Numbered from the stretch's first letter, positions 1 through 6,261 are shown. The stretch: 7,477 nt of DNA from Rhodospirillales bacterium (GCA_030754475.1 JASMAE010000198.1:1-7477), one strand, 5' to 3'. Notes: a model not told the origin generated them from the letters alone. Made by a program: numbers and translations.

Positions 1-741
1 AAATGGGGCGGGACTTGCTCGGTCGCGGTGTATCCACTGCGGGTAACGGCAGAGCTGGACGACTGGCCGGAGGCCGAGAGCCGGCGTCGCGAATGGTTGC
101 CGCTCGCGGGCGCCGTACAGAAAGTCGATGACGAAGCGCTCCGGAAGCTGATTGAGGGCCTCCCCCAGGCGCTGAAGGAAATCGGCACGGCGGCGACGTG
201 GATCCCCTCAGAAGCTTGCGCGCCGCCGCGCCTTATCCATCTGCTCCGACACGCGAAATCGAGCTGGGCCGACCCGACGTTGGATGACTTCGTCCGCCCG
301 CTTGCCGCGCGCGGACGCCGCGCCGGCAAGATAATGAAGCGGTATTTAAGGATCGCGGACATTCGCTCCGCGATCGTCCTGTGCTCGCCGGCGCTGAGAA
401 CCCGCGAGACCTTGGCGCGAGTGCGCGAAAGCCTGGGCGCCGAGGCCGACGTCAAGTTCGAAAAAGGCCTCTACCACTCAGAGAGCCTGGCGCTCACAGA
501 CCGGTTGCGGCAGCTGCCAGACGAGGCGGGATCGGTGATGGTGGTCGGGCATAACCCATCCCTGCAAGACCTGGCGGTAAACCTCGCCGGCGACGGTCAC
601 GAGGGTACGCTATCGCGAATGCGCGCGGAATTCCCGACAGGGGTGTTGGCAACGCTCGTCTTTCCGGGCGAACGCTGGCGAGAGCTCGCGCCCGGATCGT
701 GTGGGCTGCACAGCTTCGTCGTCCCCAGGGAGCTCGAGTGA
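1..741 (+). CDS. NUDIX-tail / SixA-like histidine phosphatase fusion (5' partial)
   Basis: The frame is open from the first base of the window, so the true start lies upstream. A GTG at 28 would give 237 residues, but it falls inside what looks like a domain and is unlikely to be the start. Numbering from that GTG, residues 1-45 (YPLRVTAELDDWPEAESRRR, then EWLPLAGAVQKVDDEALRKL) match the C-terminal end of DIPP-type NUDIX hydrolases, which remove phosphate from nucleoside or inositol polyphosphates. The NUDIX box itself would be off the window. After a linker at about 46-67, residues 68-237 form a SixA-like histidine phosphatase: the RHG-type motif is LLRHAKSSW with nucleophile His75, then SPALRTRETL (about 120-129) and the second histidine in VVGHNPSLQDLA (His175). 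SixA proteins dephosphorylate phosphohistidine on proteins. It is convergent with nnrS, with a 38-bp gap. The phosphatase call is solid; the fusion is probable, because no stop separates the two parts. Confidence 0.82.
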   Translation, partial: KWGGTCSVAVYPLRVTAELDDWPEAESRRREWLPLAGAVQKVDDEALRKLIEGLPQALKEIGTAATWIPSEACAPPRLIHLLRHAKSSWADPTLDDFVRPLAARGRRAGKIMKRYLRIADIRSAIVLCSPALRTRETLARVRESLGAEADVKFEKGLYHSESLALTDRLRQLPDEAGSVMVVGHNPSLQDLAVNLAGDGHEGTLSRMRAEFPTGVLATLVFPGERWRELAPGSCGLHSFVVPRELE

Positions 742-772
742 GGGGGCTTGAGTTCGGGAGTTCTTGCGGGAT

Positions 773-794
773 CTCGCCGTCAACGACCGGCGAG
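773..794. repeat. Inverted repeat between convergent genes
   Basis: Perfect 7-bp arms CTCGCCG (773-779) and CGGCGAG (788-794) flank an 8-nt loop and overlap the stop codon of the minus-strand NnrS gene at 780-782. The position, between two converging genes, suits a bidirectional terminator. Neither strand has a T-tract after the stem, so intrinsic termination is only a weak possibility. Confidence 0.35.
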
Positions 795-1955
795 GAACCG
801 CCCATAGATGATGGCGAACAGTCCGAAGGCCAAAATCCAAAGCGCGGCTGAGGCCCACAGGAGAATCGGCTGGACGTGGAGCGGAAACGCGGCGGCAACT
901 CGGGTGACGGCGGCGCAGAACACGAGAAGGTAGATCGCCGTCGTCCGTTTGTCCGCGCGCAAGTCCCGGCCCGTATGCCCGAGAGTAGCCCGAGTCATCA
1001 CCGCCAGGATCATGGCGGCAAACCCGCCGGCACTCAACGCGTGCAACCCAGCGCTCGGCGGGACGTCGGCACCGGCGACGCTCGTGCCAGTGAGGATGAG
1101 CCCAACGGGCACCCAGGCGAAACCGAGATGGAGGCTCCATACCAGGGGTTCCGAATACGTCAGGTACCCGCGCCATCGTATGAGTCGGACAAGGCTTGCG
1201 AGACCGGCGGTGATCAGCGCGACGCCCGCGATGGGATGTTCGGGCGCGCTCGCCCAACCGGCAAGTGCAAAGAACAAGATCCCGAGTTGGGCACGATCGA
1301 AAACACCGAACGGGGCGGGCACGTGTTTGTCGCCGCGCTTCGCGAGCCAGTTGCGCGTGAAACTCGGAATGATACGTCCGCCGACAAGGTTGAGGAGCAA
1401 GACCACCGCGGCGATTCCAAGGCGCTGCCCCAATGCACTCGTGGGCGTCCAGCCCGCCGCCTCGAAATGCATGCACAGGTTCGCTGCAAAGAGGAGGGTG
1501 AGAATGGCTGGAATCACGAGGTTCCGCCAGTTGCGTCCTGCAACAATTTCTCGCATCACGAGTGCGAGCAGCACGGCCGGAAAGGCGAGGTCGAGAGCGG
1601 CGGCAAGGATCGGACCCATCGCAGCGGAGACGATCACGGCGATGCGCCCCAACACCCAGAGCGCGAACAGACCGAGCAGCGGCAATCCCTGGAGCGGCAA
1701 CCGCCCGGTCCAGTTGGGTATGGCGGTCAATAGAAAGCCGGCCATGGCGGCTGCCACAAAGCCGAATACCACCTCATGCACGTGCCAAGAGGCGGCGTCG
1801 AAGGCGGTGGGAATCGAGACCAATCCCTGGTGCGTCGGCACCCAAAGGCCGACAGCGAAGACCGCCCAAAGCGCAGCCGCGAGAAAGAAGGGTCGAAAAC
1901 CCTGGCGCAGCAGCGCCGTCCCCTCATCCGTCCGGCGGCAGCGTTGTTCGTTCAT
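780..1955 (-). CDS. nnrS: NnrS family membrane protein (NO stress tolerance)
   Basis: This is a 391-residue, very hydrophobic protein with about a dozen predicted membrane helices, the usual size for NnrS. Family hallmarks in order, numbered from the ATG at 1955: RQGFRPFFLAAALWA (17-31), the histidine pair WHVHE (His58, His60) running into FGFVAAAMAGFLLTAIPNWTG (64-84), then GGRIIPSFTRNWL in the middle, and HALSAGGFAAMILAVMTRATLGHTGR near the C-terminus. NnrS proteins are haem- and copper-containing inner-membrane proteins that protect against nitric oxide and related nitrosative damage; the conserved histidines are likely metal or haem ligands. A longer start at 1994 adds 13 polar residues (MRALKPPRCDRST). 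Neither start has a good Shine-Dalgarno sequence; I prefer 1955 because the family usually begins shortly before the FRPFF motif. No nitrite or nitric oxide reductase gene is in view. Confidence 0.9.
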   Translation of the reverse strand: MNEQRCRRTDEGTALLRQGFRPFFLAAALWAVFAVGLWVPTHQGLVSIPTAFDAASWHVHEVVFGFVAAAMAGFLLTAIPNWTGRLPLQGLPLLGLFALWVLGRIAVIVSAAMGPILAAALDLAFPAVLLALVMREIVAGRNWRNLVIPAILTLLFAANLCMHFEAAGWTPTSALGQRLGIAAVVLLLNLVGGRIIPSFTRNWLAKRGDKHVPAPFGVFDRAQLGILFFALAGWASAPEHPIAGVALITAGLASLVRLIRWRGYLTYSEPLVWSLHLGFAWVPVGLILTGTSVAGADVPPSAGLHALSAGGFAAMILAVMTRATLGHTGRDLRADKRTTAIYLLVFCAAVTRVAAAFPLHVQPILLWASAALWILAFGLFAIIYGRFLAGR

Positions 1956-2062
1956 GGTGGAGCGGTCACATCGAGGCGGTTTCAGGGCCCGCATCGGCGG
2001 GGTGTGAATGCTTGGAAGGAATCAGTTAACGAGATGAGACGCAACGTAAGTGGTATTGCTTG

Positions 2063-2078
2063 TTGCGCCATTGCGCAA
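2063..2078. promoter_or_regulatory. Candidate Crp/Fnr-family operator upstream of nnrS
   Basis: A perfect inverted repeat, TTGCGC-CATT-GCGCAA, lies about 110 bp upstream of the preferred nnrS start and about 70 bp upstream of the longer one. The half-sites resemble the TTGCG/CGCAA half-sites described for NnrR-type (Crp/Fnr family) nitric oxide regulators of alphaproteobacteria. Here the five-base half-sites are six bases apart rather than the usual four. Two further repeats follow: TTGCC (2081-2085) paired with GGCAA (2095-2099), and the same GGCAA paired with TTGCC (2104-2108). Assignment to a particular regulator is inference. Confidence 0.4.
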
Positions 2079-2128
2079 TTTTGCCTGAAACTTGGGCAAG
2101 CGTTTGCCTGTACGATTGCCGGCACCCC

Positions 2129-2150
2129 GATTCCTCGGAATCCGGATTCC
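2129..2150. repeat. Alternating GATTCC/GGAATC palindromes
   Basis: GATTCC (2129-2134), GGAATCC (2137-2143) and GGATTCC (2144-2150) are three alternating copies of the same arm, giving both a GATTCC-TC-GGAATC hairpin and a perfect 14-bp palindrome GGAATCCGGATTCC. They sit 39 bp beyond the stop of the minus-strand peroxiredoxin-like gene. They could be a transcription-end structure for it or an operator for nnrS. No T-tract follows on the minus strand. Confidence 0.4.
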
Positions 2151-2188
2151 GTCGCGCGTGACCGTACTAAAGCATCTATCCAAGATCT

Positions 2189-2662
2189 CTAGCGCGTGCT
2201 CGGCTGCAATGGGCCCGCGAAACGGATCACGTCGTCCGCCGAGGTGCGCGCGAGCGGACCCGAGCTGTAGGACGCATGGAGGATCGTTCCTGCGTCGTCG
2301 ACGATGAATTCCGACGGTTGTACGATTCCGCGCCGCTCCTCCCACCACGATCCGAGCTCGTCCGCCTCGGCGCGCGTCAAACCGAAGGCGACGGGGAACG
2401 GCAATTCGTCCGCGATCTCCTTCGCCTTGTCTTCCCCGTCGACGCTGGCGGCGATAATCATGACGCCGAGTGCCGCAAGTTCATCGTAACGATCTGCGAA
2501 GCCGCCCAACTGACGGCGGCAGAATCCTCACCAATGGCCGCGGTAGAACAAGACGACGCTAACATGGGCCCGAAGGTCGTCAGGCAGCGTCACGCGCGAG
2601 CCATCCGTAAACTGCAACGTCATGCGCGGAAACGCGTCGCCGGTATTCAGCTTCTTTCCCAT
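2189..2662 (-). CDS. Peroxiredoxin-like selenoprotein (TGA read as selenocysteine)
   Basis: Reading from the ATG at 2662 through one in-frame TGA at 2530-2528 gives a 157-residue AhpC/TSA-type thioredoxin-fold protein. The start has a strong AAGGAG Shine-Dalgarno (2675-2670) seven bases upstream. Residues 34-53 read VSVVLFYRGHW-U-GFCRRQLG: the TGA is codon 45, exactly where homologues have the peroxidatic cysteine (GHWCPFCRRQL), and Cys48 completes a UxxC redox pair. The frame continues without shift through GVMIIAASVDGEDKAKEIAD, FPVAFGLT (about 86-93), the RRGIVQPSEFIVDDAGTILH segment (about 112-131) and a normal TAG stop. An initiation codon downstream of the TGA would leave about 106 residues without either active-site residue. 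Such proteins reduce peroxides or other oxidised substrates in the cytoplasm. Only one stop, at the catalytic position, with a hairpin right after it, favours recoding over decay. A TGC-to-TGA sequence error or a nonsense mutation is the alternative. The selA, selB, selC and selD genes are not in the window. Confidence 0.85.
2491..2527 (-). promoter_or_regulatory. Candidate bacterial SECIS element
   Basis: On the minus strand a hairpin begins immediately after the in-frame TGA (2530-2528). The top stem is six perfect GC pairs, GCCGCC (2520-2515) with GGCGGC (2506-2501), closing an 8-nt loop GUCAGUUG (2514-2507). An alternative register extends downward with CUGC (2522-2519) pairing GCAG (2497-2494) and GAU (2526-2524) pairing AUC (2493-2491), with a bulge. 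Bacterial SECIS elements are coding-region hairpins just 3' of the UGA that bind SelB and usually carry G-G or G-U at the start of the apical loop; this loop starts G-U. The loop lies 13 nt after the UGA, somewhat closer than I recall for the E. coli fdhF element. The fold was done by eye. Confidence 0.7.
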
Positions 2663-2839
2663 CGCGCCTCTCCTTGGTCGAGCGATTTAGGTTGGCCGCG
2701 CGCAATCCGAGGCGCAAGCGCCAGAACCGCTTGAATTCGGGCAAAAATCCGGCGGCGGCAAGGAAATTCCTGACCGCCGCTGGTGCCGTACATCAGCTAG
2801 CACGACCCCCGACCGTCCACGAACGCCGGCGCGCGCGGT

Positions 2840-2863
2840 CCGGCGGAAACCTCGGGCCGCCGG
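2840..2863. terminator. GC-rich inverted repeat downstream of the DapA-like gene
   Basis: CCGGCGG (2840-2846) and CCGCCGG (2857-2863) are perfect 7-bp arms around a 10-nt loop. They lie about 30 bp past the stop of the minus-strand DapA-like gene, where a terminator is expected. No T-tract follows, so an intrinsic terminator is unproven. The rest of the 233-bp gap (2663-2895) holds the Shine-Dalgarno of the selenoprotein gene at 2670-2675, presumably its promoter, and nothing else I can recognise. Confidence 0.35.
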
Positions 2864-2895
2864 TTCCCCTCTGTCACCCGGGCGAACGCTCCGGC

Positions 2896-3843
2896 TCAGA
2901 CCGCCTTTGCCCGCGCAGCGGGTTCGAGGAGCCCGGCCGAGGTCAGGATCTCGCGGAGCGCGGCCAGGCTCTCTGGATCCTCGATCGGCAAGATCGGCAG
3001 ACGCGGATAACCGCCGGGCTGGCCCATCATGTTCATGCACGCCTTCATCTGCGCCTGCAACGTACCGTAGATGCTGCTCCAGTCCGGACGGGACAGTTTG
3101 CTCATCATGGCGACATAGCGATCAGCCACCGCCTTGGCCTGCTCGTCGTCGCCGCGCGCGACGGATTCATAGAAGTCCGATCCGAATGGCGCCGCGGTGG
3201 GGCAGCCGTCGATGTTGCCGTCGCCGCCGATGCCGCGGATCACGGCGAGGCCGAGCCGGCTGACCAACGGGGCGAAGATGCGGACCTTGTCACCGACGTT
3301 CTCTATCGTCTCGATCATCTGCAGCCGGTTGGTGGTGCTGTCCTTGATGGCGACGAGGTTCTTGATCTTGGCGAGCTCGACGGCCGTATCCCATTTGATT
3401 TCCACGTTGGTGCCGCGCGCCCAGTTGTAGACCATGATCGGCTTGTCGACGTATTCCGACATGTCCTGGAAGTAGCGGATCACCTCGCGCGGTGAGGGCA
3501 CGCAGTAGGGCGGGGGCGTCGACAACACGCCATCGGCACCGATCGTTTCGGCATGCCGCGCGAGCTCCCCGGTATGGGTGGCCGTGTAGGTGGTGCAGCC
3601 GATCACCACCGGGATCTTGCCGCTGAGTTCCTCGACGGCGATCTCGGCGACCCGCCGACGCTCGGCGTCGGTTTGCGAAAACCACTCGCCGGAGGTGCCG
3701 TTCACAAGAACGCCCGTGATGCCCATCCCCGGATAGCTGCGCATCCCCTGGCGCAACGCCGCTTCGTCCAGCGAACCGTCCTTCTCGAAGGGCGTCGTGG
3801 TCGCGATCCAATAGCCTTTCCAATCGACGTCATTGCGGTCCAT
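2896..3843 (-). CDS. DapA-superfamily lyase/aldolase (class I)
   Basis: This 315-residue protein is a TIM-barrel class I lyase/aldolase of the dihydrodipicolinate synthase / N-acetylneuraminate lyase superfamily, close to the normal length of 290-310. Visible motifs are the substrate carboxylate-binding loop GTSGEW (49-54), ADGVLSTPPPYCVPSPREVI (103-122), the catalytic tyrosine in MVYNWARGTN (Tyr139) and the Schiff-base lysine in LVAIKDST (Lys167). In true DapA the tyrosine motif is YNxPxRT, with an arginine five residues after the Tyr that binds aspartate semialdehyde. Here that place is Gly144 and the arginine is one residue earlier (Arg143), so another 2-keto acid or aldehyde substrate is likely. 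The ATG at 3843 has AAGGGG six bases upstream. It lies downstream of tdh on the same strand but 394 bp away, so probably has its own promoter. The superfamily is certain; the substrate is unknown. Confidence 0.9.
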   Translation of the reverse strand: MDRNDVDWKGYWIATTTPFEKDGSLDEAALRQGMRSYPGMGITGVLVNGTSGEWFSQTDAERRRVAEIAVEELSGKIPVVIGCTTYTATHTGELARHAETIGADGVLSTPPPYCVPSPREVIRYFQDMSEYVDKPIMVYNWARGTNVEIKWDTAVELAKIKNLVAIKDSTTNRLQMIETIENVGDKVRIFAPLVSRLGLAVIRGIGGDGNIDGCPTAAPFGSDFYESVARGDDEQAKAVADRYVAMMSKLSRPDWSSIYGTLQAQMKACMNMMGQPGGYPRLPILPIEDPESLAALREILTSAGLLEPAARAKAV

Positions 3844-4237
3844 GTCGTACCCCTTGGTTGCAGCCCGTGTGTTCCACCGGATGAATCGATCGTAAGCCTA
3901 TCATCTTTGTCCTTCTCCGCCGAGGCGTCCACGGCAAAATCGAGACCGCCAGGTCGAGGGGGTGCCCTGCCACGCTGACCGGACTATGGGTCACGACATG
4001 GCGATCTTCGGCCATGTCGGCGCGTCGTGAAGTCTGACGATCGGCACCGTCATCGCAGGTGCACCGAGTTCGGGGCCACCGTGGCGGCGGCGGTCGGCGT
4101 GATCTCTCCGATGGCAAATATTCGAACAGATCCCTTTGTACCCGGCATAAACAAACGAGTTTCAGTTCCAGATGACCAGCCTTCCCCTCGCTGATTTAGC
4201 GAAGCGATGATTTTCCGGCTTCCGCTGGAGTTCCCCC
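3844..4237. other. 394-bp intergenic region with no recognisable gene
   Basis: The stretch separates tdh from the DapA-like gene. Frames open here are short, arginine- and proline-rich and lack family features or ribosome binding sites. It contains the Shine-Dalgarno of the DapA-like gene (3850-3855), a long inverted repeat at 3991-4030, and a small TCGCT-GATTT-AGCGA hairpin (4188-4202) about 36 bp beyond the tdh stop, which might mark the end of the tdh transcript. I see no tRNA, riboswitch or insertion sequence. Confidence 0.45.
3991..4030. repeat. Nested inverted repeat
   Basis: CGACATGGC (3994-4002) and GCCATGTCG (4011-4019) are perfect 9-bp arms around an 8-nt loop. An overlapping outer pair, TCACGAC (3991-3997) and GTCGTGA (4024-4030), is also perfect. 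The two pairings share bases, so the RNA or DNA could switch between them. It lies about 150 bp upstream of the DapA-like start. Its role as operator, attenuator or terminator is undecided, and no T-tract is adjacent. Confidence 0.5.
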
Positions 4238-5263
4238 TCACGCCCAGTCCAGGATCACTTTGCCGGAACGACCGGAGTTCATGATCTCGAAGCCGTCGGC
4301 GAAGGACTCGATGGGCAGTTGATGGGTGATGATCGGCGAGATGTCGAGGCCGCCCTGCAACATGGCGGTCATCTTGTACCAAGTCTCGAACATCTCGCGG
4401 CCGTAAATGCCCTTGAGCAAGAGCCCCTTGAAGATGACTTGGTGCCAGTCCACGGTCGCCGGTCCGGGCGGAATGCCGAGCAGCGCAACGCGGCCACCAT
4501 TGTTCATGATACGCAACATCTCGTTCAGCGCCTCGATGTTGCCCGACATCTCCAGCCCAACGTCGAAGCCCTCCTTCATGCCGAGTTCGTCCATGACCCC
4601 GCCGATCTCGTTTTCGCCGACGTTGACGGTCCGGTTCGCCCCCATCTTGCGCGCCAGGTCCAACCGGTAGTCGTTGACATCGGTTACGACGATGAAACGG
4701 GCGCCGACGTGGCGCGCGATGGCCGTCGCCAGGATGCCGATCGGCCCTGCGCCGGTGATCAACACGTCCTCTCCAACAAGGTCGAATGACAGCGCCGTGT
4801 GGGCGGCGTTGCCGAGGGGATCGAGAATGGCGGCGATGTCGTCTGAGATATTTTCGGGAAGAGGGACCGCGTTGACCGCAGGGATGCTGAGGTACTCGGC
4901 AAAACTTCCCGGTCGGTTGACGCCGACACCGACGGTGTTGCGGCACAGATGCCGCTTCCCCGCCCGGCAGTTGCGACAGTGACCGCAGGTGATATGGCCC
5001 TCGCCTGAGACCCGATCACCGACCGCAAGGCCTTTGACTTCGACGCCGGTCTCGACGACGGTGCCGGCGAACTCGTGACCAATGGTCATGGGCACCGGAA
5101 CGGTCCCCTGCGACCATGCATCCCAGTTGAAAATATGAACGTCGGTGCCGCAAATCGCGGTCTTGGCGATCTTGATCAGGACATCGTTGTGGCCGACCTC
5201 CGGCGGCGCCACGTCCTCCATCCAGATGCCTGGTTCCGCCTTGCTCTTGACCAGGGCCTTCAT
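4238..5263 (-). CDS. tdh: L-threonine 3-dehydrogenase
   Basis: This zinc-dependent medium-chain dehydrogenase oxidises L-threonine to 2-amino-3-ketobutyrate with NAD+ in the cytoplasm. From the ATG at 5263 it has 341 residues, the length of E. coli Tdh. Signature residues: catalytic zinc site Cys38 in [10 protein letters not shown] with Thr40 and His43, GHEFAG with His63-Glu64, the structural zinc cysteines 93, 96, 99 and 107 ([15 protein letters not shown]), the [11 protein letters not shown] segment (148-158) and the NAD-binding GAGPIG (171-176) of the Rossmann fold. The C-terminus [16 protein letters not shown] is typical. The start is set by GGAG (5273-5270) six bases upstream and by the usual MKALVK opening; a GTG at 5275 would overlap that ribosome binding site. 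It follows a RidA gene by 100 bp on the same strand and faces kbl, the next pathway enzyme, divergently. Confidence 0.97.
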   Translation of the reverse strand: MKALVKSKAEPGIWMEDVAPPEVGHNDVLIKIAKTAICGTDVHIFNWDAWSQGTVPVPMTIGHEFAGTVVETGVEVKGLAVGDRVSGEGHITCGHCRNCRAGKRHLCRNTVGVGVNRPGSFAEYLSIPAVNAVPLPENISDDIAAILDPLGNAAHTALSFDLVGEDVLITGAGPIGILATAIARHVGARFIVVTDVNDYRLDLARKMGANRTVNVGENEIGGVMDELGMKEGFDVGLEMSGNIEALNEMLRIMNNGGRVALLGIPPGPATVDWHQVIFKGLLLKGIYGREMFETWYKMTAMLQGGLDISPIITHQLPIESFADGFEIMNSGRSGKVILDWA

Positions 5264-5363
5264 GGTTTTCTCCACCTTCCGTATTGTTCCCGGACTTGGT
5301 CAATCCCTTCTTCGGACCGTGGCAAGGTGAAAAGGCAAGCGGCCAGCTACCGATGGCGAAACT

Positions 5364-5729
5364 TTACGGTTTAACCGCCTCGCTGGCAGTCACCACGATC
5401 TCTACGAGCATCGCCTCTGAAGAAAGCGGCGCGCCGACACATGCTCGCTGAGGCCAATTTCGCCAATCGGGCCCGATCCAATCGCACCAAACCTCGTCCA
5501 TCGCTGCCTTATCACTCAAGTCGGCGAGAAATATCTGCACGGACAGCAGCCGAGTCTTATCCGATCCCGCCTCGGCGAGGTTGCGATCGATCGCCGCCAA
5601 AGCGGCCGCCGTTTTGGTTCGAATGTCCGTTCCGGCCCCTTCTCCGGTGGCGACCGTATAGACGATGCCGTTGTGGCGCACGGTGGGGTTGCGCCCTTCC
5701 GCCTTGCCTTGCCAGCGTTCGATGTCCAT
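5364..5729 (-). CDS. RidA family protein (YoaB-like)
   Basis: This 121-residue protein has the normal length and pattern of the YjgF/YER057c/UK114 (RidA) family. Visible are VRHNGIVYTVATGEG (17-31), the helix LAAIDRNLAEAGSDKTRLLSVQIFLADL (44-71), DEVWCDWIG (78-86), and the active-site strand PQRACVGAPLSSEAMLVEIVVTA (93-115), with the family arginine at Arg95 and an acidic residue at Glu110. RidA proteins form trimers and hydrolyse reactive enamine/imine intermediates released by PLP enzymes. The tryptophan-rich middle (DEVWCDWIGPDWRNWP) is like the YoaB subgroup. The ATG at 5729 has only a weak GA-rich ribosome binding site. It is 100 bp upstream of tdh on the same strand and probably co-transcribed, suggesting a protective role in threonine breakdown, possibly against aminoacetone-type or imine by-products (inference). 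Confidence 0.9.
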   Translation of the reverse strand: MDIERWQGKAEGRNPTVRHNGIVYTVATGEGAGTDIRTKTAAALAAIDRNLAEAGSDKTRLLSVQIFLADLSDKAAMDEVWCDWIGPDWRNWPQRACVGAPLSSEAMLVEIVVTASEAVKP

Positions 5730-5846
5730 CTCTCTCGGTCCCTTCCGTGGTCGGTTTGTTACGTATTCTTGCCGATGTCGTGGAACGTGTCGCGCATGCA
5801 GTGGAGACAGTCGCAGCAGTGATCACACGTCACGACGAGATCACAT

Positions 5847-5861
5847 CGTCCCCGGGGGACG
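5847..5861. promoter_or_regulatory. Palindrome upstream of ridA-tdh
   Basis: CGTCCCC (5847-5853) and GGGGACG (5855-5861) are perfect arms around one base, about 120 bp upstream of the ridA start. Two GATCACA repeats lie just beside it on the ridA side. The position fits an operator, but the regulator is not known. Confidence 0.3.
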
Positions 5862-6181
5862 CGGCCTTCAGTTGCGCTGGCATTGTGTCGACACCTGTAG
5901 AAGTTGCTTACGTCGGCTGGATGGGACGACGGAAACCCGTGGCGCGAGCTTTTGGGTGAAGTCCTAGGTGTTTTCTTGGCCGCGTGTATTCATCCCTTGG
6001 CTCGCGCCAACACCCGTTTGCCGGAAGGGCTTCCCCTCGTGACAGGCCCGTCGCCGTGAAGCCGGTTGCAACGCGTTTCCAACGGACGTCACTCGGGGAC
6101 CCTCGTCCCACGGTGGTCTATCCGGTGAGCTGACCGAGGCAACTCCGGGATGACAGATGGATCTGCGGTGGTCCTTGCGCA

Positions 6182-6198
6182 CAAGCGCGCTTGATCAA
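6182..6198. promoter_or_regulatory. Overlapping palindromes upstream of kbl
   Basis: The 12-bp perfect palindrome CAAGCGCGCTTG (6182-6193) overlaps the 8-bp palindrome TTGATCAA (6191-6198). They lie about 145 bp upstream of the kbl start, where an activator or repressor could bind. TTGATCAA contains FNR-like half-sites without the usual four-base spacer, so an FNR site is not supported. Confidence 0.3.
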
Positions 6199-6244
6199 TC
6201 ATCATGGCAATGGATATCGTCGCCGATCGGGCGTTCGCCTGGGT

Positions 6245-6261
6245 GGTGAGTCCGACTCACC
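6245..6261. promoter_or_regulatory. Perfect 17-bp palindrome in the kbl leader
   Basis: GGTGAGTC-C-GACTCACC is a perfect inverted repeat 80 bp before the kbl ATG. It may be a dimeric-regulator operator or a leader-RNA hairpin. It is followed after about 20 bp by a short T-rich stretch (TTTCCTTTAA, 6281-6290), too far from the stem and too interrupted for a good intrinsic terminator. Confidence 0.4.

Larger units (their letters stand above)
1956..2188. other. Intergenic region upstream of nnrS, rich in inverted repeats
   Basis: There is no convincing gene in these 233 bp. The stretch separates the stop of the peroxiredoxin-like gene from the start of nnrS, both on the minus strand, so it probably carries the nnrS promoter. 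It is less GC-rich than the flanking genes and contains the TTGC/GCAA repeats at 2063-2108 and the GATTCC/GGAATC palindromes at 2129-2150. Confidence 0.5.

Noticed and set aside
876..2007. Long plus-strand frames (876-1733 and 949-2007)
   Set aside because: They are antisense to nnrS, whose motifs and membrane pattern are unmistakable; these frames are charged and featureless.
2189..2509. A stand-alone 106-residue peroxiredoxin fragment or pseudogene
   Set aside because: The frame upstream of the TGA continues the same protein with a strong ribosome binding site, and the only interruption is at the catalytic cysteine. Recoding explains this better than truncation.
4188..4202. Intrinsic terminator for tdh
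   Set aside because: The stem is only 5 bp (TCGCT/AGCGA) and no T-tract follows on the minus strand.
4050..4946. 298-residue minus-strand frame, arginine/histidine-rich
   Set aside because: It overlaps tdh in another frame and has a low-complexity composition typical of shadows.
6110..6170. Possible glycine riboswitch (ACCGAGGCAACTCC near 6133)
   Set aside because: It resembles part of the aptamer core only loosely. The second conserved core segment and the flanking stems were not found.
5908..6182. Short minus-strand ORFs of 67 and 72 residues
   Set aside because: They overlap each other in different frames, lack ribosome binding sites and have no recognisable family features.
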